The notes: generated by a model from the sequence alone, not told the origin. Positions 33,174 to 43,023 are shown, counted from the first letter of the stretch. The stretch: 64,000 bases of DNA from Microcoleus sp. FACHB-1515 (GCF_014696105.1 NZ_JACJPO010000056.1:1-64000), one strand, 5' to 3'. Made by a program: numbers and translations.

Positions 33174-35694
33174 ACCAGCCGCGCACATCAACGGCCAGCC
33201 GTTCGCCCAGTCGCAGAAACGCTGGCGCGTCGATTTGACCTGATGCGATCGCAGGCAGAATTTGACGGTGGACGCGCAGGTAAACTTCCTGGGCGCGATC
33301 GAGGGCGAGCGGCTGATGAAGCTGGTGGCTGGTTGCAAGCAGTTGTTCGAGCCAAAGGACAATTGCGGGATCGTTCAGGCAGTGGTGAAGCGATCGCAGC
33401 ACGATACGCTCCAGCGTTTGCCGCAGTTCGGGAAGTTGCAGCGAGCAGCGTAATTGGTCGGCTTCGGTTGCGATCGCTTGCAGTTCGGCCAGATAGCTGT
33501 GGCACAGTTGCGGCTTGGCAAAGGGAAAATCGCTGGTTTCGCGATCGATCGCTTGCACGGCAATCAGGGCGCGATGGCCGAGAGCAATTTCGGCGGCCAC
33601 CTGCAATTCTTTTGGCGCTTCCACTTCGTCGCGATGAAAGGCCATTAGAACGCCGTAGTTGTCGCGATAGACCTGTGTGTAAAGCTGGTCAAGGCGGGTC
33701 AGCGTTTCTTGGCTGAGCAGGCGCATGATCCGGTGACGCTCTTCGGCAAATAGATCTTGCAGGCTAAAAGATTGATTTCCAAAGCAGCGACTCATCGCCA
33801 GAATCGTTTGGGCAGCGCTGGCCTGCTGGAGTGCATCAAACAGCGCATCTCGAATTTGACTGTGGGCACGTCGCCCGGTGAATGGCTGAATGCAGCAGTG
33901 GAAATCCCAGCCGCCCAGATGCAGCACGGCAACCGTAAAGTTGACCGATTCTCGTGTAATTTCCGATGTGAGTTGCAGTTGGGCGATCGCCAAGGTCAAC
34001 GCGCCCATCCGCCGCATTTGATAGTCGGACTGCTGTGCGGTGTAGCAGTAGATGCGCTGTTCGGGGGCGTAGGGCGTGAACAGCGAGCTAATTGCGTAGT
34101 GTGCCGCGACCTGTTCCAAGCTGATTTGTGCGGGTTTGACCAGTTGACGATAAACTTCTGCCCCGTTGCGAAACAAATCGACATTGCTGGGGATCACGGC
34201 CAAGCGCTTCACAAAGGCTTTTTCAAGCTGCACTCCGGCTGCATCTCCAGCTAGTTCGATCGCCCGCGCCGCATAGCGCAAAATTTGCGTGCCTTCTGGT
34301 CGGGAGACTTCATCGAAGAACCAGCCGCAGCTTGTGAACATCAGCAGGGCGTGCCGCTGCATCTCCAAAAGCCGCAGCGCGTCTACTTTTTCGGCATTCG
34401 TGAGGCGATGCGACTGGTGCAGGGCGAAGAAGCGGGTGAGGTTGGCGATCGATCGATCGCCGATGATCTGAATGTATTCGTCGCGGGCTTTCCAAGGATG
34501 GTGAAACAGCTTTGATCCGGTTTCTTCAAACACCTTCACAAGCTGATCCCGCAGCCAGTTGAGCGCGTCACGTAACGGTTTGCGCCACTGCTGATTCCAC
34601 AAACCGCCGCCACAGCCGCAATCCTCCTGCCAGCGATCGACGCCGTGTGCACAACTCCAAGCCGTGACGGGCTTTAGCTCGACTTCCCAAGTCGGCGGAT
34701 TTTGACTGAGGTAGTGGGCGTAGTTCGTCACCGTCCAGCCGCGACTCGGAAATTCCTGCGTGAAGGCGTAGGCCAAAGCTTTTTCCGTGCCGCCTTTGTG
34801 ATGCCCAAAGGTTTCACCATCCGTTGCAACTGAAACAAGCTGCGTGGGCTGATCCCCGCGTACCGCCTGCGCGAGTCGTCCGGCAAAATGCTGGGAACTG
34901 CTCAGCACGTCATTGAAGCCCATGTCGCGCGAAATCGGCCCGTCGTAAAAGAAAATGTCGATGTAGCGATCGCGATTCGTTGAAAAGCAGCGGTAAGGCC
35001 GGACGGGATCGATCTGGTTGCCGCCCACTTCGAGCCATTGCGGAGCCGGATTTTCGTCGCTTGGTAGGAGACGGCAGCGCTGCGCCTGCGAGGGCGCGAG
35101 GATGATGAAGCGAATCTCTTCGCTGATCAAAGCTTCGATCGTGGCGCGATCGATCGCGGTTTCCGCCAGCCACATGCCTTCGGGATCGCGGCCAAAGCGC
35201 GTGCGAAAATCTTGCTTGCCCCAGCGAATCTGCGTCAGTTTGTCGCGATCGCTCGCTAGGGGCAGGATGATGTGGTTGTAGACCTGTGCGATCGCGTTGC
35301 CATGACCGTTGAGCCGTTCGCAACTGCGGCGATCGGCTTCGAGGATGCGCTGATAAACTTCCAAGTCGTGCCGCTCAATCCAGCTCATCAGCGTGGGGCC
35401 GATGTTGAAGCTGAGGTATTCGTAGTTGTTGACGATCCCCAAAATTTCGCCTTGCTCGTTGAGAACACGCGCAAAGGCGTTGGGGCGATAGCATTCCGAG
35501 TGAATGCGCTCGTTCCAGTCGTGAAACGGATGAGCGCTGGGCTGACGTTCGATCGCATCGAGATACGGATTTTCGCGCGGCGGCTGGTAGAAATGCCCGT
35601 GAATTGTGACGTGGACACCTGTGGCGATCGGCTGGGGATCAAGCTGAGAGACGGAATCGATCGATCGGACAGATTCGAGATCAAAAGAAGTCAT
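33154..35694 (-). CDS. glycoside hydrolase family 57 protein with DUF3536
   Basis: An 846-residue protein. N-terminal GH57-type domain: VTIHGHFYQPPRENPYLD, YEYLSFNIGPTLMSWIERHD, GNAIAQVYNHIILPLAS, EGMWLAETAID (putative catalytic Glu in this block) and VSVATDGETFGHHKGGTEK (putative Asp). The DUF3536 C-terminal half follows. Such proteins in cyanobacteria probably act on glycogen or related alpha-glucans; the activity of this branch is unproven. I chose ATG 35694 (MTSFDLESVRS); the frame is open another 36 codons upstream. Found alone, though a debranching enzyme lies at 58.5 kb. Confidence 0.9.
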   Translation of the reverse strand: MTSFDLESVRSIDSVSQLDPQPIATGVHVTIHGHFYQPPRENPYLDAIERQPSAHPFHDWNERIHSECYRPNAFARVLNEQGEILGIVNNYEYLSFNIGPTLMSWIERHDLEVYQRILEADRRSCERLNGHGNAIAQVYNHIILPLASDRDKLTQIRWGKQDFRTRFGRDPEGMWLAETAIDRATIEALISEEIRFIILAPSQAQRCRLLPSDENPAPQWLEVGGNQIDPVRPYRCFSTNRDRYIDIFFYDGPISRDMGFNDVLSSSQHFAGRLAQAVRGDQPTQLVSVATDGETFGHHKGGTEKALAYAFTQEFPSRGWTVTNYAHYLSQNPPTWEVELKPVTAWSCAHGVDRWQEDCGCGGGLWNQQWRKPLRDALNWLRDQLVKVFEETGSKLFHHPWKARDEYIQIIGDRSIANLTRFFALHQSHRLTNAEKVDALRLLEMQRHALLMFTSCGWFFDEVSRPEGTQILRYAARAIELAGDAAGVQLEKAFVKRLAVIPSNVDLFRNGAEVYRQLVKPAQISLEQVAAHYAISSLFTPYAPEQRIYCYTAQQSDYQMRRMGALTLAIAQLQLTSEITRESVNFTVAVLHLGGWDFHCCIQPFTGRRAHSQIRDALFDALQQASAAQTILAMSRCFGNQSFSLQDLFAEERHRIMRLLSQETLTRLDQLYTQVYRDNYGVLMAFHRDEVEAPKELQVAAEIALGHRALIAVQAIDRETSDFPFAKPQLCHSYLAELQAIATEADQLRCSLQLPELRQTLERIVLRSLHHCLNDPAIVLWLEQLLATSHQLHQPLALDRAQEVYLRVHRQILPAIASGQIDAPAFLRLGERLAVDVRGWFTAFSD

Positions 35695-36030
35695 GAAGAA
35701 AGCTCGATGTGTGAATTGAAGCGAACCGCAGCGGGGATCACCCAATTTTTCGCAGGTCTTCGCGCAAACCGCAGCGGAAATCAAAGAAATAGGACGCAGC
35801 AAAACTGATGACGCTAAGCAGGAAGGGAGCGCAGTTTTGACTCGGAATTTATGAGCTGTGGGGCAATTTCTTAACGTATTTTAATCTACGGCAAAGGTCA
35901 GTCGGCATTCTCAGCGGTTTACCTTTCTCAACAAAGTGTGACAGTGCTTTGTTTGCGATGAAACATTCGACATCTTAGTGTAGGCGATCGCTCACTCCCC
36001 TCTACTGCAAAGCAGATTTCCCAGCCGGAA
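35695..36030. other. non-coding region between GH57 and ABC exporter genes
   Basis: About 330 bases. It contains the presumed promoter of the GH57 gene on the minus strand and the 3' tail of the exporter operon. A HIP1-like CGATCGC lies near 35985. I see no gene or clear hairpin terminator. Confidence 0.35.
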
Positions 36031-38091
36031 TTAATATTCCTGCTGCTCCAGCGATTCTAGACTTTTTAGCAGATCGATCGCTGCTGTGTAAGCTTCTTGT
36101 GTCCATTCGCGCTGTTCAGCAGGCGTATCAATCAACCCATCTACCATCAGGCGCAGCGATCCCAGCATGGTGTTGAGGCGATCGCGAATTTCATACGAGG
36201 TGCGGGCGAGATCAGCGCGAAGCAGATCCGGTCGCGATCGCGGTGGATTGGTTGCGTGCGTCGCATATAAGCGGGCATAGTGGCCTGCCTGTGCCAGCAG
36301 ATCAGCATGTGTGCCTTGCTCGATGATGCGTCCGCGATCGAGAACAAGGATGCGATCGGCATTTTGCACGGTCGAAAGGCGATGGGCAATGACGAGCGTG
36401 GTGCGCTGCTGGCTGAGGTCATCGATCGCCTGCTGTACAAGTCGTTCTGAAAGGGTATCGAGGGCAGAGGTGGCTTCGTCGAGAATCAGAATTTCTGGAT
36501 TTTGCAGGAGGGCACGGGCGATCGCAATTCGCTGACGCTGCCCGCCGGAAAGCAGCACGCCGCGATCCCCGATTGGCGTATCGAAGCCTTGCGGCAGTTC
36601 GCAAATGAAATCGTAGGCGTTCGCTCGTTTTGCCGCTGCGATTACCTCAGATTCGTCTACCTGCGGCCAGCCATAAGCGATGTTGTCGCGCACAGAAGCG
36701 TTGAATAAAAAGGTGTCCTGACTGACGATTCCGATCGATCGTCTGAGGCTGCGCCAGTCTAACTCGGTGAGGTTGCGCCCGTCGAGCGAAATGATCCCCG
36801 CTGTGGGATCGTAAAAACGCAGCAGTAAATCAACAATCGTAGACTTGCCTGCGCCAGATGCGCCAACGAGGGCGAAGGTTTGACCCTGCGGCAGCGAGAA
36901 GCTGATCTCTTGCAGGACAGGTGCATCGTGATTGGGATAGGTGAAGGAGACGCGATCGAAGCGAATTTCTTGCCGCAGGCCGTGAAAGGCGATCGTGCCG
37001 TTTATCATAAACGGTTTGTTGTCCTGGCGCAGGAAATCTTTCACCAGTTCAATGCTGGTGCTGGCGTTGGCAATTTGGTTGCGAGCGTCATTCAGTTGCG
37101 AAACGAGGGGCAGCGTCCGAAACAGCACAAATAAATAGGTAAGCAACACGGCAGAAACCGATTCGATTTGAGCCGAGAGAAACAGCCGTCCGAGAACGAC
37201 GATGCAGATCAGCGCCAAAACGCCTGTTACTTCGCTCAAGGGTGCGATCGCCGCAAAGTTCGCCTGCGATTCATATTCGGCCTGTTCGCGCTGGTGAATC
37301 AACTGCCGGAGTCGATCGAATTCCGCCGATTCATTCGCCAGCGACCGCACTAAGCGCATTCCGCCCAGCACTTCCAAAATGGCGATCGAATAGGCTTTGG
37401 AGAGGTCAGAAAGCCGCTGACCGAATTGTTTGGAGCGGCGAATCGTGAATTGATTAACGAGCGCAACGATCGCCAGCAGTCCACTCGCGGCAACGGTCAG
37501 CGGCAAAGACAACGCGAGCAAAATGCTGACAAATACAAGAATGGTCAGCAGCGTAGTCAGCGATCGAATCGTCATCACGATCGCTGCTGCCGCCCGATTG
37601 ATTTCGGTATTCAGCCGATGAATCAAGTCGCCAATGCTGTTTTTGGCGTGAAAGTCGAGATCCACTTCGAGCAGCAGGCGCAGCCCAGATTCACGCAAAT
37701 CGCTGACTAGATGGCGCTTCAAACGGCTCGCGGCTAAAGTGCTGGCATAGGCAGCGGCGTTCTTGAGGACGATGAGCAGGACGATCGCTCCGCCCATCAG
37801 CAGCAAACTTTGATTGGCATCGGCAAACGGGGCGAGCAGCGATCGCAGCAGCACGGGCACATGGGCGATCGTGATTGCTTGCCCCAGAAAATTCAGCAGC
37901 ACGGGCACGATCAAAGCGGTACTGATGCCGTTGAACAGCGCTCCGGAAAAGCCCAGCCCGATCGTGAGCGCAACCAGCAGCGGATACCGCCTCGCAAGAT
38001 TGAGGAGCAAGCGATGGGTCGATCGAGTTGTCCAGATCATCGCGTTGGGGCGGCAGACTTCATCCTGTGCCGCCAGTATAGTCTGATTCAT
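36031..38091 (-). CDS. ABC exporter (fused permease and ATPase) with extra C-terminal helix
   Basis: A 686-residue exporter half. Six membrane helices (about 35-330), then an ATPase domain: Walker A LVGASGAGKST, Q-loop, signature LSGGQRQRIAIARAL, Walker B ILILDEATSALD and switch His in VIAHRLSTVQNA. The gene ends with an extra helical tail of about 65 residues (IRDRLNTMLGSLRLMVDGL and AYTAAIDLLKSLESLEQQEY) not found in standard exporters. Its start overlaps the glycosyltransferase stop (38088-38091), supporting ATG 38091. With a glycosyltransferase upstream, a lipid, polysaccharide or glycolipid cargo is likely. Confidence 0.92.
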   Translation of the reverse strand: MNQTILAAQDEVCRPNAMIWTTRSTHRLLLNLARRYPLLVALTIGLGFSGALFNGISTALIVPVLLNFLGQAITIAHVPVLLRSLLAPFADANQSLLLMGGAIVLLIVLKNAAAYASTLAASRLKRHLVSDLRESGLRLLLEVDLDFHAKNSIGDLIHRLNTEINRAAAAIVMTIRSLTTLLTILVFVSILLALSLPLTVAASGLLAIVALVNQFTIRRSKQFGQRLSDLSKAYSIAILEVLGGMRLVRSLANESAEFDRLRQLIHQREQAEYESQANFAAIAPLSEVTGVLALICIVVLGRLFLSAQIESVSAVLLTYLFVLFRTLPLVSQLNDARNQIANASTSIELVKDFLRQDNKPFMINGTIAFHGLRQEIRFDRVSFTYPNHDAPVLQEISFSLPQGQTFALVGASGAGKSTIVDLLLRFYDPTAGIISLDGRNLTELDWRSLRRSIGIVSQDTFLFNASVRDNIAYGWPQVDESEVIAAAKRANAYDFICELPQGFDTPIGDRGVLLSGGQRQRIAIARALLQNPEILILDEATSALDTLSERLVQQAIDDLSQQRTTLVIAHRLSTVQNADRILVLDRGRIIEQGTHADLLAQAGHYARLYATHATNPPRSRPDLLRADLARTSYEIRDRLNTMLGSLRLMVDGLIDTPAEQREWTQEAYTAAIDLLKSLESLEQQEY

Positions 38092-39245
38092 GCAAGTGCA
38101 TTTAGGAGTGGGGCGAGCGCGGCTGACATCGCTTCGATGCTGTAGTGCTGGCAGCAGCGCGATCGCGCGTTGATCCCGCGCTGTTTGGCTTCAGTTGGAT
38201 GCGCGAAAATCCAATCGATCGCTGCGGCGAGGCGATCGGGCGCGTCCGGTTCAACCAAAAATCCTGTGTCGCCCAAGATTTCTGGCATGTCGCCCACCTG
38301 AGTCGCCAAAATTGGCTTTGCCATTGCCATGCCGTCTGTCAGCTTCAGCGGAAATTGGGCTTGGGCGGCAGGCGTGTTGCGCTGCGGCACGGCAACAATA
38401 TCAGCAGCGGCAACGATCGCAGGCATTTCGGCATACGGCAATTTCGGTAGCTTCACAATCCATCTGCCCCACTGGTGCATTAGCTGCGCGTCGTAGTCAT
38501 CATAGGGACTGCCACCCACGATCACTAGACGCAAATCCGGCCAGTTCAACTGAGCGATCGCCATCAGCAAATCTTCAACGCCTTTGTAAGGACGAGGTGC
38601 GCCCGGAAAAATCAGCGTCCGGTAGCTGCTCAGGCCGTAGCGATCGCGACAAGCGGCAGAATCGTAGCGATCGGGATCAAACAGCGTCACGTCCTTACCG
38701 TTGGGAACATAAATGCCGCCAAACCGATGTTGCAAAAAGCGCGTGTGGACGGTGATTGCATCTGCCCGCTGCACCTGTTTTTCCAGCCAGCGCAGGTAAA
38801 CGGGATGATCGGGCTGTCGCAACGCACCGCCCGATTTGAAGAGGTCGCGGGCGAACTGCTTGGGCGTGGGTTGATACTGGTTGCGATCGCCTCCGTGCCA
38901 GCTCAGTTCCCAATCGTCAATGTCGAGAATGACCGGACGCCGATCGCGCCACTTTTGCCAGAGCGCCACGCCAAAACTGCTCACTTTTGGCTTGATGGCA
39001 TAGATGATATCGCCGCGAATCTGGGAGAGCAGACGGCTTGCGGACTGAAGGAATTTTGGATAGTCGGGGGCGGCGATCGCCGTGACGCCTTCTAGGGTCA
39101 ACTCGCCAAATGTGAAGCCGACAACTTCGACCGAATGGCCGAGTGCTTCGATCGCCTGCTTGAGTCGGAAAACTCGAACGCCGTCCCATCGACCCGCGCC
39201 GCTGCTGGAGAGATCGCTGACGAGGAGCGTAACGTGGCGGCTCAA
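38088..39245 (-). CDS. group 1 (GT4-type) glycosyltransferase
   Basis: A 385-residue GT-B fold glycosyltransferase. N-terminal LLVSDLSSSGAGRWDGVRVF, C-terminal donor-site block FPGAPRPYKGVEDLLMAIAQ, VIVGGSPYDD and PLKLTDGMAMAKPILATQVG. It transfers a sugar onto an unknown acceptor. Its start overlaps the stop of a small upstream gene (39242-39245) and its stop overlaps the start of the ABC exporter, so the three are a tightly coupled operon. Confidence 0.9.
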   Translation of the reverse strand: MSRHVTLLVSDLSSSGAGRWDGVRVFRLKQAIEALGHSVEVVGFTFGELTLEGVTAIAAPDYPKFLQSASRLLSQIRGDIIYAIKPKVSSFGVALWQKWRDRRPVILDIDDWELSWHGGDRNQYQPTPKQFARDLFKSGGALRQPDHPVYLRWLEKQVQRADAITVHTRFLQHRFGGIYVPNGKDVTLFDPDRYDSAACRDRYGLSSYRTLIFPGAPRPYKGVEDLLMAIAQLNWPDLRLVIVGGSPYDDYDAQLMHQWGRWIVKLPKLPYAEMPAIVAAADIVAVPQRNTPAAQAQFPLKLTDGMAMAKPILATQVGDMPEILGDTGFLVEPDAPDRLAAAIDWIFAHPTEAKQRGINARSRCCQHYSIEAMSAALAPLLNALA

Positions 39246-39448
39246 TCGATCAGCTTGAGGCGACCGATTTGGATGAAGTCGAAGACGCGATTGATCTGAC
39301 GGCGTTCTTCTTCGCTGAGGTGAAAATCCGACAAGATGGTAGAGGCAAGCTGTAGATGTTCTTGCCGATTAATTTGTCCGGCAGAGAGAATTTGCTCTAC
39401 CAGGTCGCGAATCGCTGCGCCTGAATGACTTTGCACTGTCCAAACCAT
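39242..39448 (-). CDS. small hypothetical protein, first gene of the exporter operon
   Basis: A 68-residue helical protein from ATG 39448 (MVWTVQSHSGAAIRDLVEQI), preceded by AGGACGAAATC. The rest (LTSTILSDFHLSEEERRQIN-like region) is helical with RQINRVFDFIQIGRLKLID at the end. Upstream ATG 39508 and a further start at 39538 are in frame and cannot be excluded. Similar short helical proteins occur widely in cyanobacteria; the role is unknown. It shares four bases with the glycosyltransferase start. Confidence 0.6.
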   Translation of the reverse strand: MVWTVQSHSGAAIRDLVEQILSAGQINRQEHLQLASTILSDFHLSEEERRQINRVFDFIQIGRLKLID

Positions 39449-39694
39449 AAGATTTCGTCCTGGTCGGTTTCGGCGGTCAAGCTGTTCCTGACGGTTGATA
39501 GAGACCATTGTGCTGTTTGGTAGATGAGAATTGGGCAAAGCGATCGCGCCATCGAATGAAGAGTTGATGAACTTTGGGCAACGCGAGTTGACCGCAAATT
39601 ATCACTCAGACGGCAAACTCTCCGAACAGTCTATCGGTAGACCGCTCGAAACACAAGCCGCGCTTTAACAAACCGAAAAAAGACATCCGCCAAC

Positions 39695-40453
39695 ATGCTG
39701 ATTTTCCGAATTCCAGTCCTGAACGACAACTATATTTTTCTGCTGCATGACTCGGCACAGAACATCGCCGCAGTCGTTGATCCCGCTGTTGCATCGCCCG
39801 TCTTGCAGTGGCTACACGATCGCCAAGCCAAACTCGTCGCCATTTTCAACACGCACCACCATTCCGATCACGTCGGCGGCAATCGCGAACTGCTGCAACA
39901 GTATCCTGAAGCGATCGTTTACGGCGGCGCGATCGATCGCGGACGCATTCCGGGTCAGCAGGTGTTTTTGCAGGCGGGCGATCGCGTCGAGTTTGCCGAT
40001 CGCGTGGCGGAAGTGTTTTTCGTTCCCGGACATACCAAAGCGCATATTGCCTACTACTTCTTGCCGACGGAAATCGCAGGCGGCGAGTTGTTCTGCGGCG
40101 ACACGCTGTTTGCTGGCGGCTGTGGACGATTATTTGAAGGAACGCCTGCTCAGATGGTGGATTCACTCAGCAAGCTGCGATCGCTGCCGGAAGACACGCG
40201 AGTTTGGTGCGCTCACGAATACACGCTCAACAACTTGCGCTTTGCACTGACGGTTGATCCGGACAATGCCGATCTGCGATCGCGTTGCGAAACAGTGCAA
40301 GCGCTGCGTCGTCAGAATGAAGCGACTGTGCCCACTTCGATCGCACTGGAAAAACAAACAAATCCGTTTCTGCGCTGGGATCAGTTGCGATCGAGCGGTG
40401 AAGATGCGGTGAAAACGTTCGCTCGCTTACGCCGACTGAAAGATCAGTTTTGA
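39695..40453 (+). CDS. gloB: hydroxyacylglutathione hydrolase (glyoxalase II)
   Basis: A metallo-beta-lactamase-fold enzyme of 252 residues. The dimetal motif [11 protein letters not shown] (about 51) is intact; further ligands are in [12 protein letters not shown] and [17 protein letters not shown], then [14 protein letters not shown]. It hydrolyses S-lactoylglutathione to lactate, the second step of methylglyoxal removal. ATG 39695. A short hairpin AACCCA/TGGGTT lies after the gene at about 40506-40523. Confidence 0.95.
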   Translation: MLIFRIPVLNDNYIFLLHDSAQNIAAVVDPAVASPVLQWLHDRQAKLVAIFNTHHHSDHVGGNRELLQQYPEAIVYGGAIDRGRIPGQQVFLQAGDRVEFADRVAEVFFVPGHTKAHIAYYFLPTEIAGGELFCGDTLFAGGCGRLFEGTPAQMVDSLSKLRSLPEDTRVWCAHEYTLNNLRFALTVDPDNADLRSRCETVQALRRQNEATVPTSIALEKQTNPFLRWDQLRSSGEDAVKTFARLRRLKDQF

Positions 40454-40606
40454 ATTACCCAGGGCAGCGGCAGCAGCCGTGAAATGAATTTCCGGCTGAA
40501 AGCGCAAACCCATTCAAATGGGTTAGGATGACGGGCTACGTCAGTTGAAACGGATTTAAGAGTTGGAACTTGTGTTTCTGCTGGCAATGCGTCAGGCCTA
40601 TCACCG

Positions 40607-41083
40607 TCAAGTTTTGCTTGTGGCGATCGCCTCCAACCAATTTGCGGCTTTTCCGATCGCGGCAATTTCCGCTTGGCGCTGACCGTTGGCCGTCATGGTG
40701 AGGTGAATTTCGAGATAGGCATCCGGACGAATTGCAAGCCGTTCTGCCCACTCGATCGCCACAATTCCTAACGGCTGCTCTTGTCCTTCCCAGTAGCTTT
40801 CCAAATTGAGCGCTTGGACTTCTGCGGGATCGAGGCGATAGAGGTCGAGGTGGTAGAGCGGTAGGCGACCTTCGAGATATTCATTAATTAAGGTGAAGGT
40901 GGGGCTGGCGATCGCATCGGTAATGCCAAGCTCGCGCCCCAAGCCTTGAACGAGCGTGGTTTTGCCGCTGCCCAAGTTGCCTGTCAGGAAAATAACGCTG
41001 CCTGCGGGGAGCGATCGTCCCAGCAGTGCGCCCAAATCGGCAGTTGCGTCGGCGTCGGCAAGATGAAACGTGAGGGCAGACAT
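40607..41083 (-). CDS. tsaE: tRNA threonylcarbamoyladenosine biosynthesis ATPase TsaE
   Basis: A 158-residue P-loop protein. Walker A GNLGSGKTTLVQGLG (about 34), TFTLINEYLEGRLPLYHLDL and IVAIEWAERL are standard TsaE blocks. TsaE drives the TsaB-TsaD complex that puts the t6A37 modification on ANN-decoding tRNAs. I chose ATG 41083 (MSALTFHLAD); a TTG three codons upstream is possible. It lies after cp12 with a terminator in between. Confidence 0.95.
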   Translation of the reverse strand: MSALTFHLADADATADLGALLGRSLPAGSVIFLTGNLGSGKTTLVQGLGRELGITDAIASPTFTLINEYLEGRLPLYHLDLYRLDPAEVQALNLESYWEGQEQPLGIVAIEWAERLAIRPDAYLEIHLTMTANGQRQAEIAAIGKAANWLEAIATSKT

Positions 41084-41089
41084 GAAACT

Positions 41090-41128
41090 CAAAAAGCAAG
41101 AGGGAGGACTGAAGCTCAGTTCTCCCTC
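41090..41128 (-). terminator. terminator of cp12
   Basis: On the minus strand, a hairpin with GAGGGAG...ACTGA and TCAGT...CTCCCTC arms (41100-41112 / 41116-41128), one G-T pair, 3-base loop, followed by TTGCTTTTTG. Confidence 0.8.
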
Positions 41129-41186
41129 AAAGTTTACATCGCCTGCAAACCGTCAGGCGGCACTGCATTATCTAGCACTGCATCAC

Positions 41187-41417
41187 CTAGTTATCGTAGA
41201 TGCGGCACTCGTCGGCCTCAGGATTGGCGTCACAGTATTGCTCTAGCGAAGTTTTCTTTTCGCTTTCGGTTTTGCTGCGCTGGTGAGACGCTTCGGCTTG
41301 CAGTTCTTCAACTGCATCCCAAGCAGCGGCGCACTCTTGGGAGTTGACGCCATTGGTGTCGCAAACGGCGCGAGCCTGGTCGCGCTCTTCTTGAATCTGA
41401 GAATGAATATCGCTCAT
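41187..41417 (-). CDS. cp12: Calvin-cycle regulator CP12
   Basis: A 76-residue CP12. Two cysteine pairs are seen: AVCDTNGVNSQECAAAWD (first) and EQYCDANPEADECRIYDN (second), with the conserved AWDAVEELQAE between. In the dark, oxidised CP12 ties GAPDH and phosphoribulokinase into an inactive complex; the second pair near the C-terminus binds GAPDH. Length and motifs are standard. ATG 41417; AGGAAGA lies further upstream than usual. Followed by its own terminator. Confidence 0.97.
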   Translation of the reverse strand: MSDIHSQIQEERDQARAVCDTNGVNSQECAAAWDAVEELQAEASHQRSKTESEKKTSLEQYCDANPEADECRIYDN

Positions 41418-41757
41418 GCTGTTGTCCCAATCTTCCTGTGTTGTTGGTGGGGTAGCCCTACCGCTGCGCTGAGTGTCTACTCAACAGCCAGCCATTTCCA
41501 CCCTCCTAGTAAGGCACAAAACCCAGCGATTTGAGTGCAAGCAAGCTCATTTCTTAAGATTTTGCTGCTGTAGCCCCAGCAAGAAAGGTATGATGGAGAA
41601 CTCCCGATATGATTATGTTAGCGAATGTTAAGCGGTAAGGCGAGGCCACAATGAGTATTCTTACTCGATCTTAAGGCAGAATTGTGTCCTTTGCCCAGCT
41701 TATGCATTCGCCCAGCTTATACAGTGCGGTAGAAGCAGTCGAATTCATCCAAAACGT
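41418..41757. promoter_or_regulatory. divergent upstream region of cp12 and the FIST gene
   Basis: 340 bases, AT-rich on the right half. It should hold promoters of cp12 (leftward) and of the FIST-domain gene (rightward). No gene seen and no defined operator recognised. Confidence 0.35.
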
Positions 41758-43002
41758 ATGACGGACAAGATGAAGTGGGTTAGCGCACTCTCGACTCGTC
41801 CTTCGCTGGAAGGGGCGATCGCAGAAGCAGTCGAACAAGCACAAAGCCGATTGCAGGACACGGCAGACTTGGCGATCGTCTTCATTTCGTCTGCCTTTAC
41901 AAGCGAATTTTCGCGCCTGATGCCGCTGCTGCAAGAAAAACTTGCCGTTCCCACCCTGATTGGCTGTAGCGGTGGCGGCGTAATTGGCGTGGATGCTCAG
42001 ACGCAGGTACAAGAAGTCGAGGGCAATGCCGCCCTAAGCTTGACGCTGGCAAAACTGCCGGATGTGAAGGTGCAAGTTTTTCAAGTCAGCGGCGAGGATT
42101 TGCCGGATTTGGACAGTCCGCCCGATCGCTGGGTCGATTTGATTGGGGTCAATCCGCAAGACAATCCGCAGTTTATTTTGCTGGCCGATCCGGTTTCGGC
42201 AGGCGTGAACAATTTGCTGCAAGGCTTGGACTACGCTTACCCCAACGCCATCAAGATTGGTGGACTTGCCAGCGCAGGCACAATTTCGCCGCACAGCACG
42301 TTGTTTTGCAACTATCAACTCGTGCGCGAGGGCGTGGTGGGTTTGGCGCTGAGTGGAAATGTGGTTTTAGAGGCGATCGTTGCCCAAGGATGCCGACCGA
42401 TCGGCCAGCCCTATCGTGTTGTCGAGGCCGATCGCAACATCCTGATGCAGCTTGAAGAACAAGTCGATGCTGACATGGTTCCGGCTCAGCGTCGCAGCAG
42501 CACTCGTCGGACGCCGCTCGATGTTTTGCAAGCGCTGTTTCAAGATTTGAGCGAAGCCGATCGCGTCCTCGCTCAGCATTCGCTGTTTGTCGGCATTGCC
42601 AGCAACGAATTCAAAACTACGCTGGAACAAGGCGATTTTCTCGTTCGCAATCTACTTGGCGTCGATCCAAAAACGGGCGCGATCGCAGTAGGCGATCGCA
42701 TTCGTCCGGGTCAGCGTATTCAGTTTCATCTGCGCGATGCCGAAACGTCGGGCGAAGATTTGGAACTGCTGCTCGATCGTCATCGGACGGAAAGTGAAGC
42801 GATTGGCGCACTGATGTTTTCCTGTTTGGGCAGAGGCGAAGGGCTGTACGGCCAGCCCAACTATGACTCGAAACTGTTCGATCGCTACTTTGCCCAAGTT
42901 CCCGTCAGCGGCTTCTTCTGCAACGGCGAGATCGGGCCAGTCGGCAACATGACATTTCTGCACGGCTACACTTCGGTTTTTGGCATTGTGCGGCAGCCTT
43001 GA
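41758..43002 (+). CDS. FIST N- and C-domain sensor protein
   Basis: A 414-residue soluble protein with FIST_N (about 30-215: LAIVFISSAFTSEFSRLMPL, LIGCSGGGVIGV, GGLASAGTIS) and FIST_C (about 225-400: FVGIASNEFKTTLEQGDFLV, FSCLGRGEGLYG, PVSGFFCNGEIGPVG). FIST domains bind small ligands such as amino acids and usually pass signals to kinases or chemotaxis proteins. Here there is no signalling output domain, so it may work with a partner encoded elsewhere. ATG 41758; the frame is preceded by the cp12 divergent region. Confidence 0.92.
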   Translation: MTDKMKWVSALSTRPSLEGAIAEAVEQAQSRLQDTADLAIVFISSAFTSEFSRLMPLLQEKLAVPTLIGCSGGGVIGVDAQTQVQEVEGNAALSLTLAKLPDVKVQVFQVSGEDLPDLDSPPDRWVDLIGVNPQDNPQFILLADPVSAGVNNLLQGLDYAYPNAIKIGGLASAGTISPHSTLFCNYQLVREGVVGLALSGNVVLEAIVAQGCRPIGQPYRVVEADRNILMQLEEQVDADMVPAQRRSSTRRTPLDVLQALFQDLSEADRVLAQHSLFVGIASNEFKTTLEQGDFLVRNLLGVDPKTGAIAVGDRIRPGQRIQFHLRDAETSGEDLELLLDRHRTESEAIGALMFSCLGRGEGLYGQPNYDSKLFDRYFAQVPVSGFFCNGEIGPVGNMTFLHGYTSVFGIVRQP

Positions 43003-43023
43003 GCGCGAAGGCCGCTGAACCTG

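Noticed and set aside
41100-41128. Possible small RNA hairpin between tsaE and cp12
   Set aside because: The T-run on the minus strand and position after cp12 make it a normal terminator.
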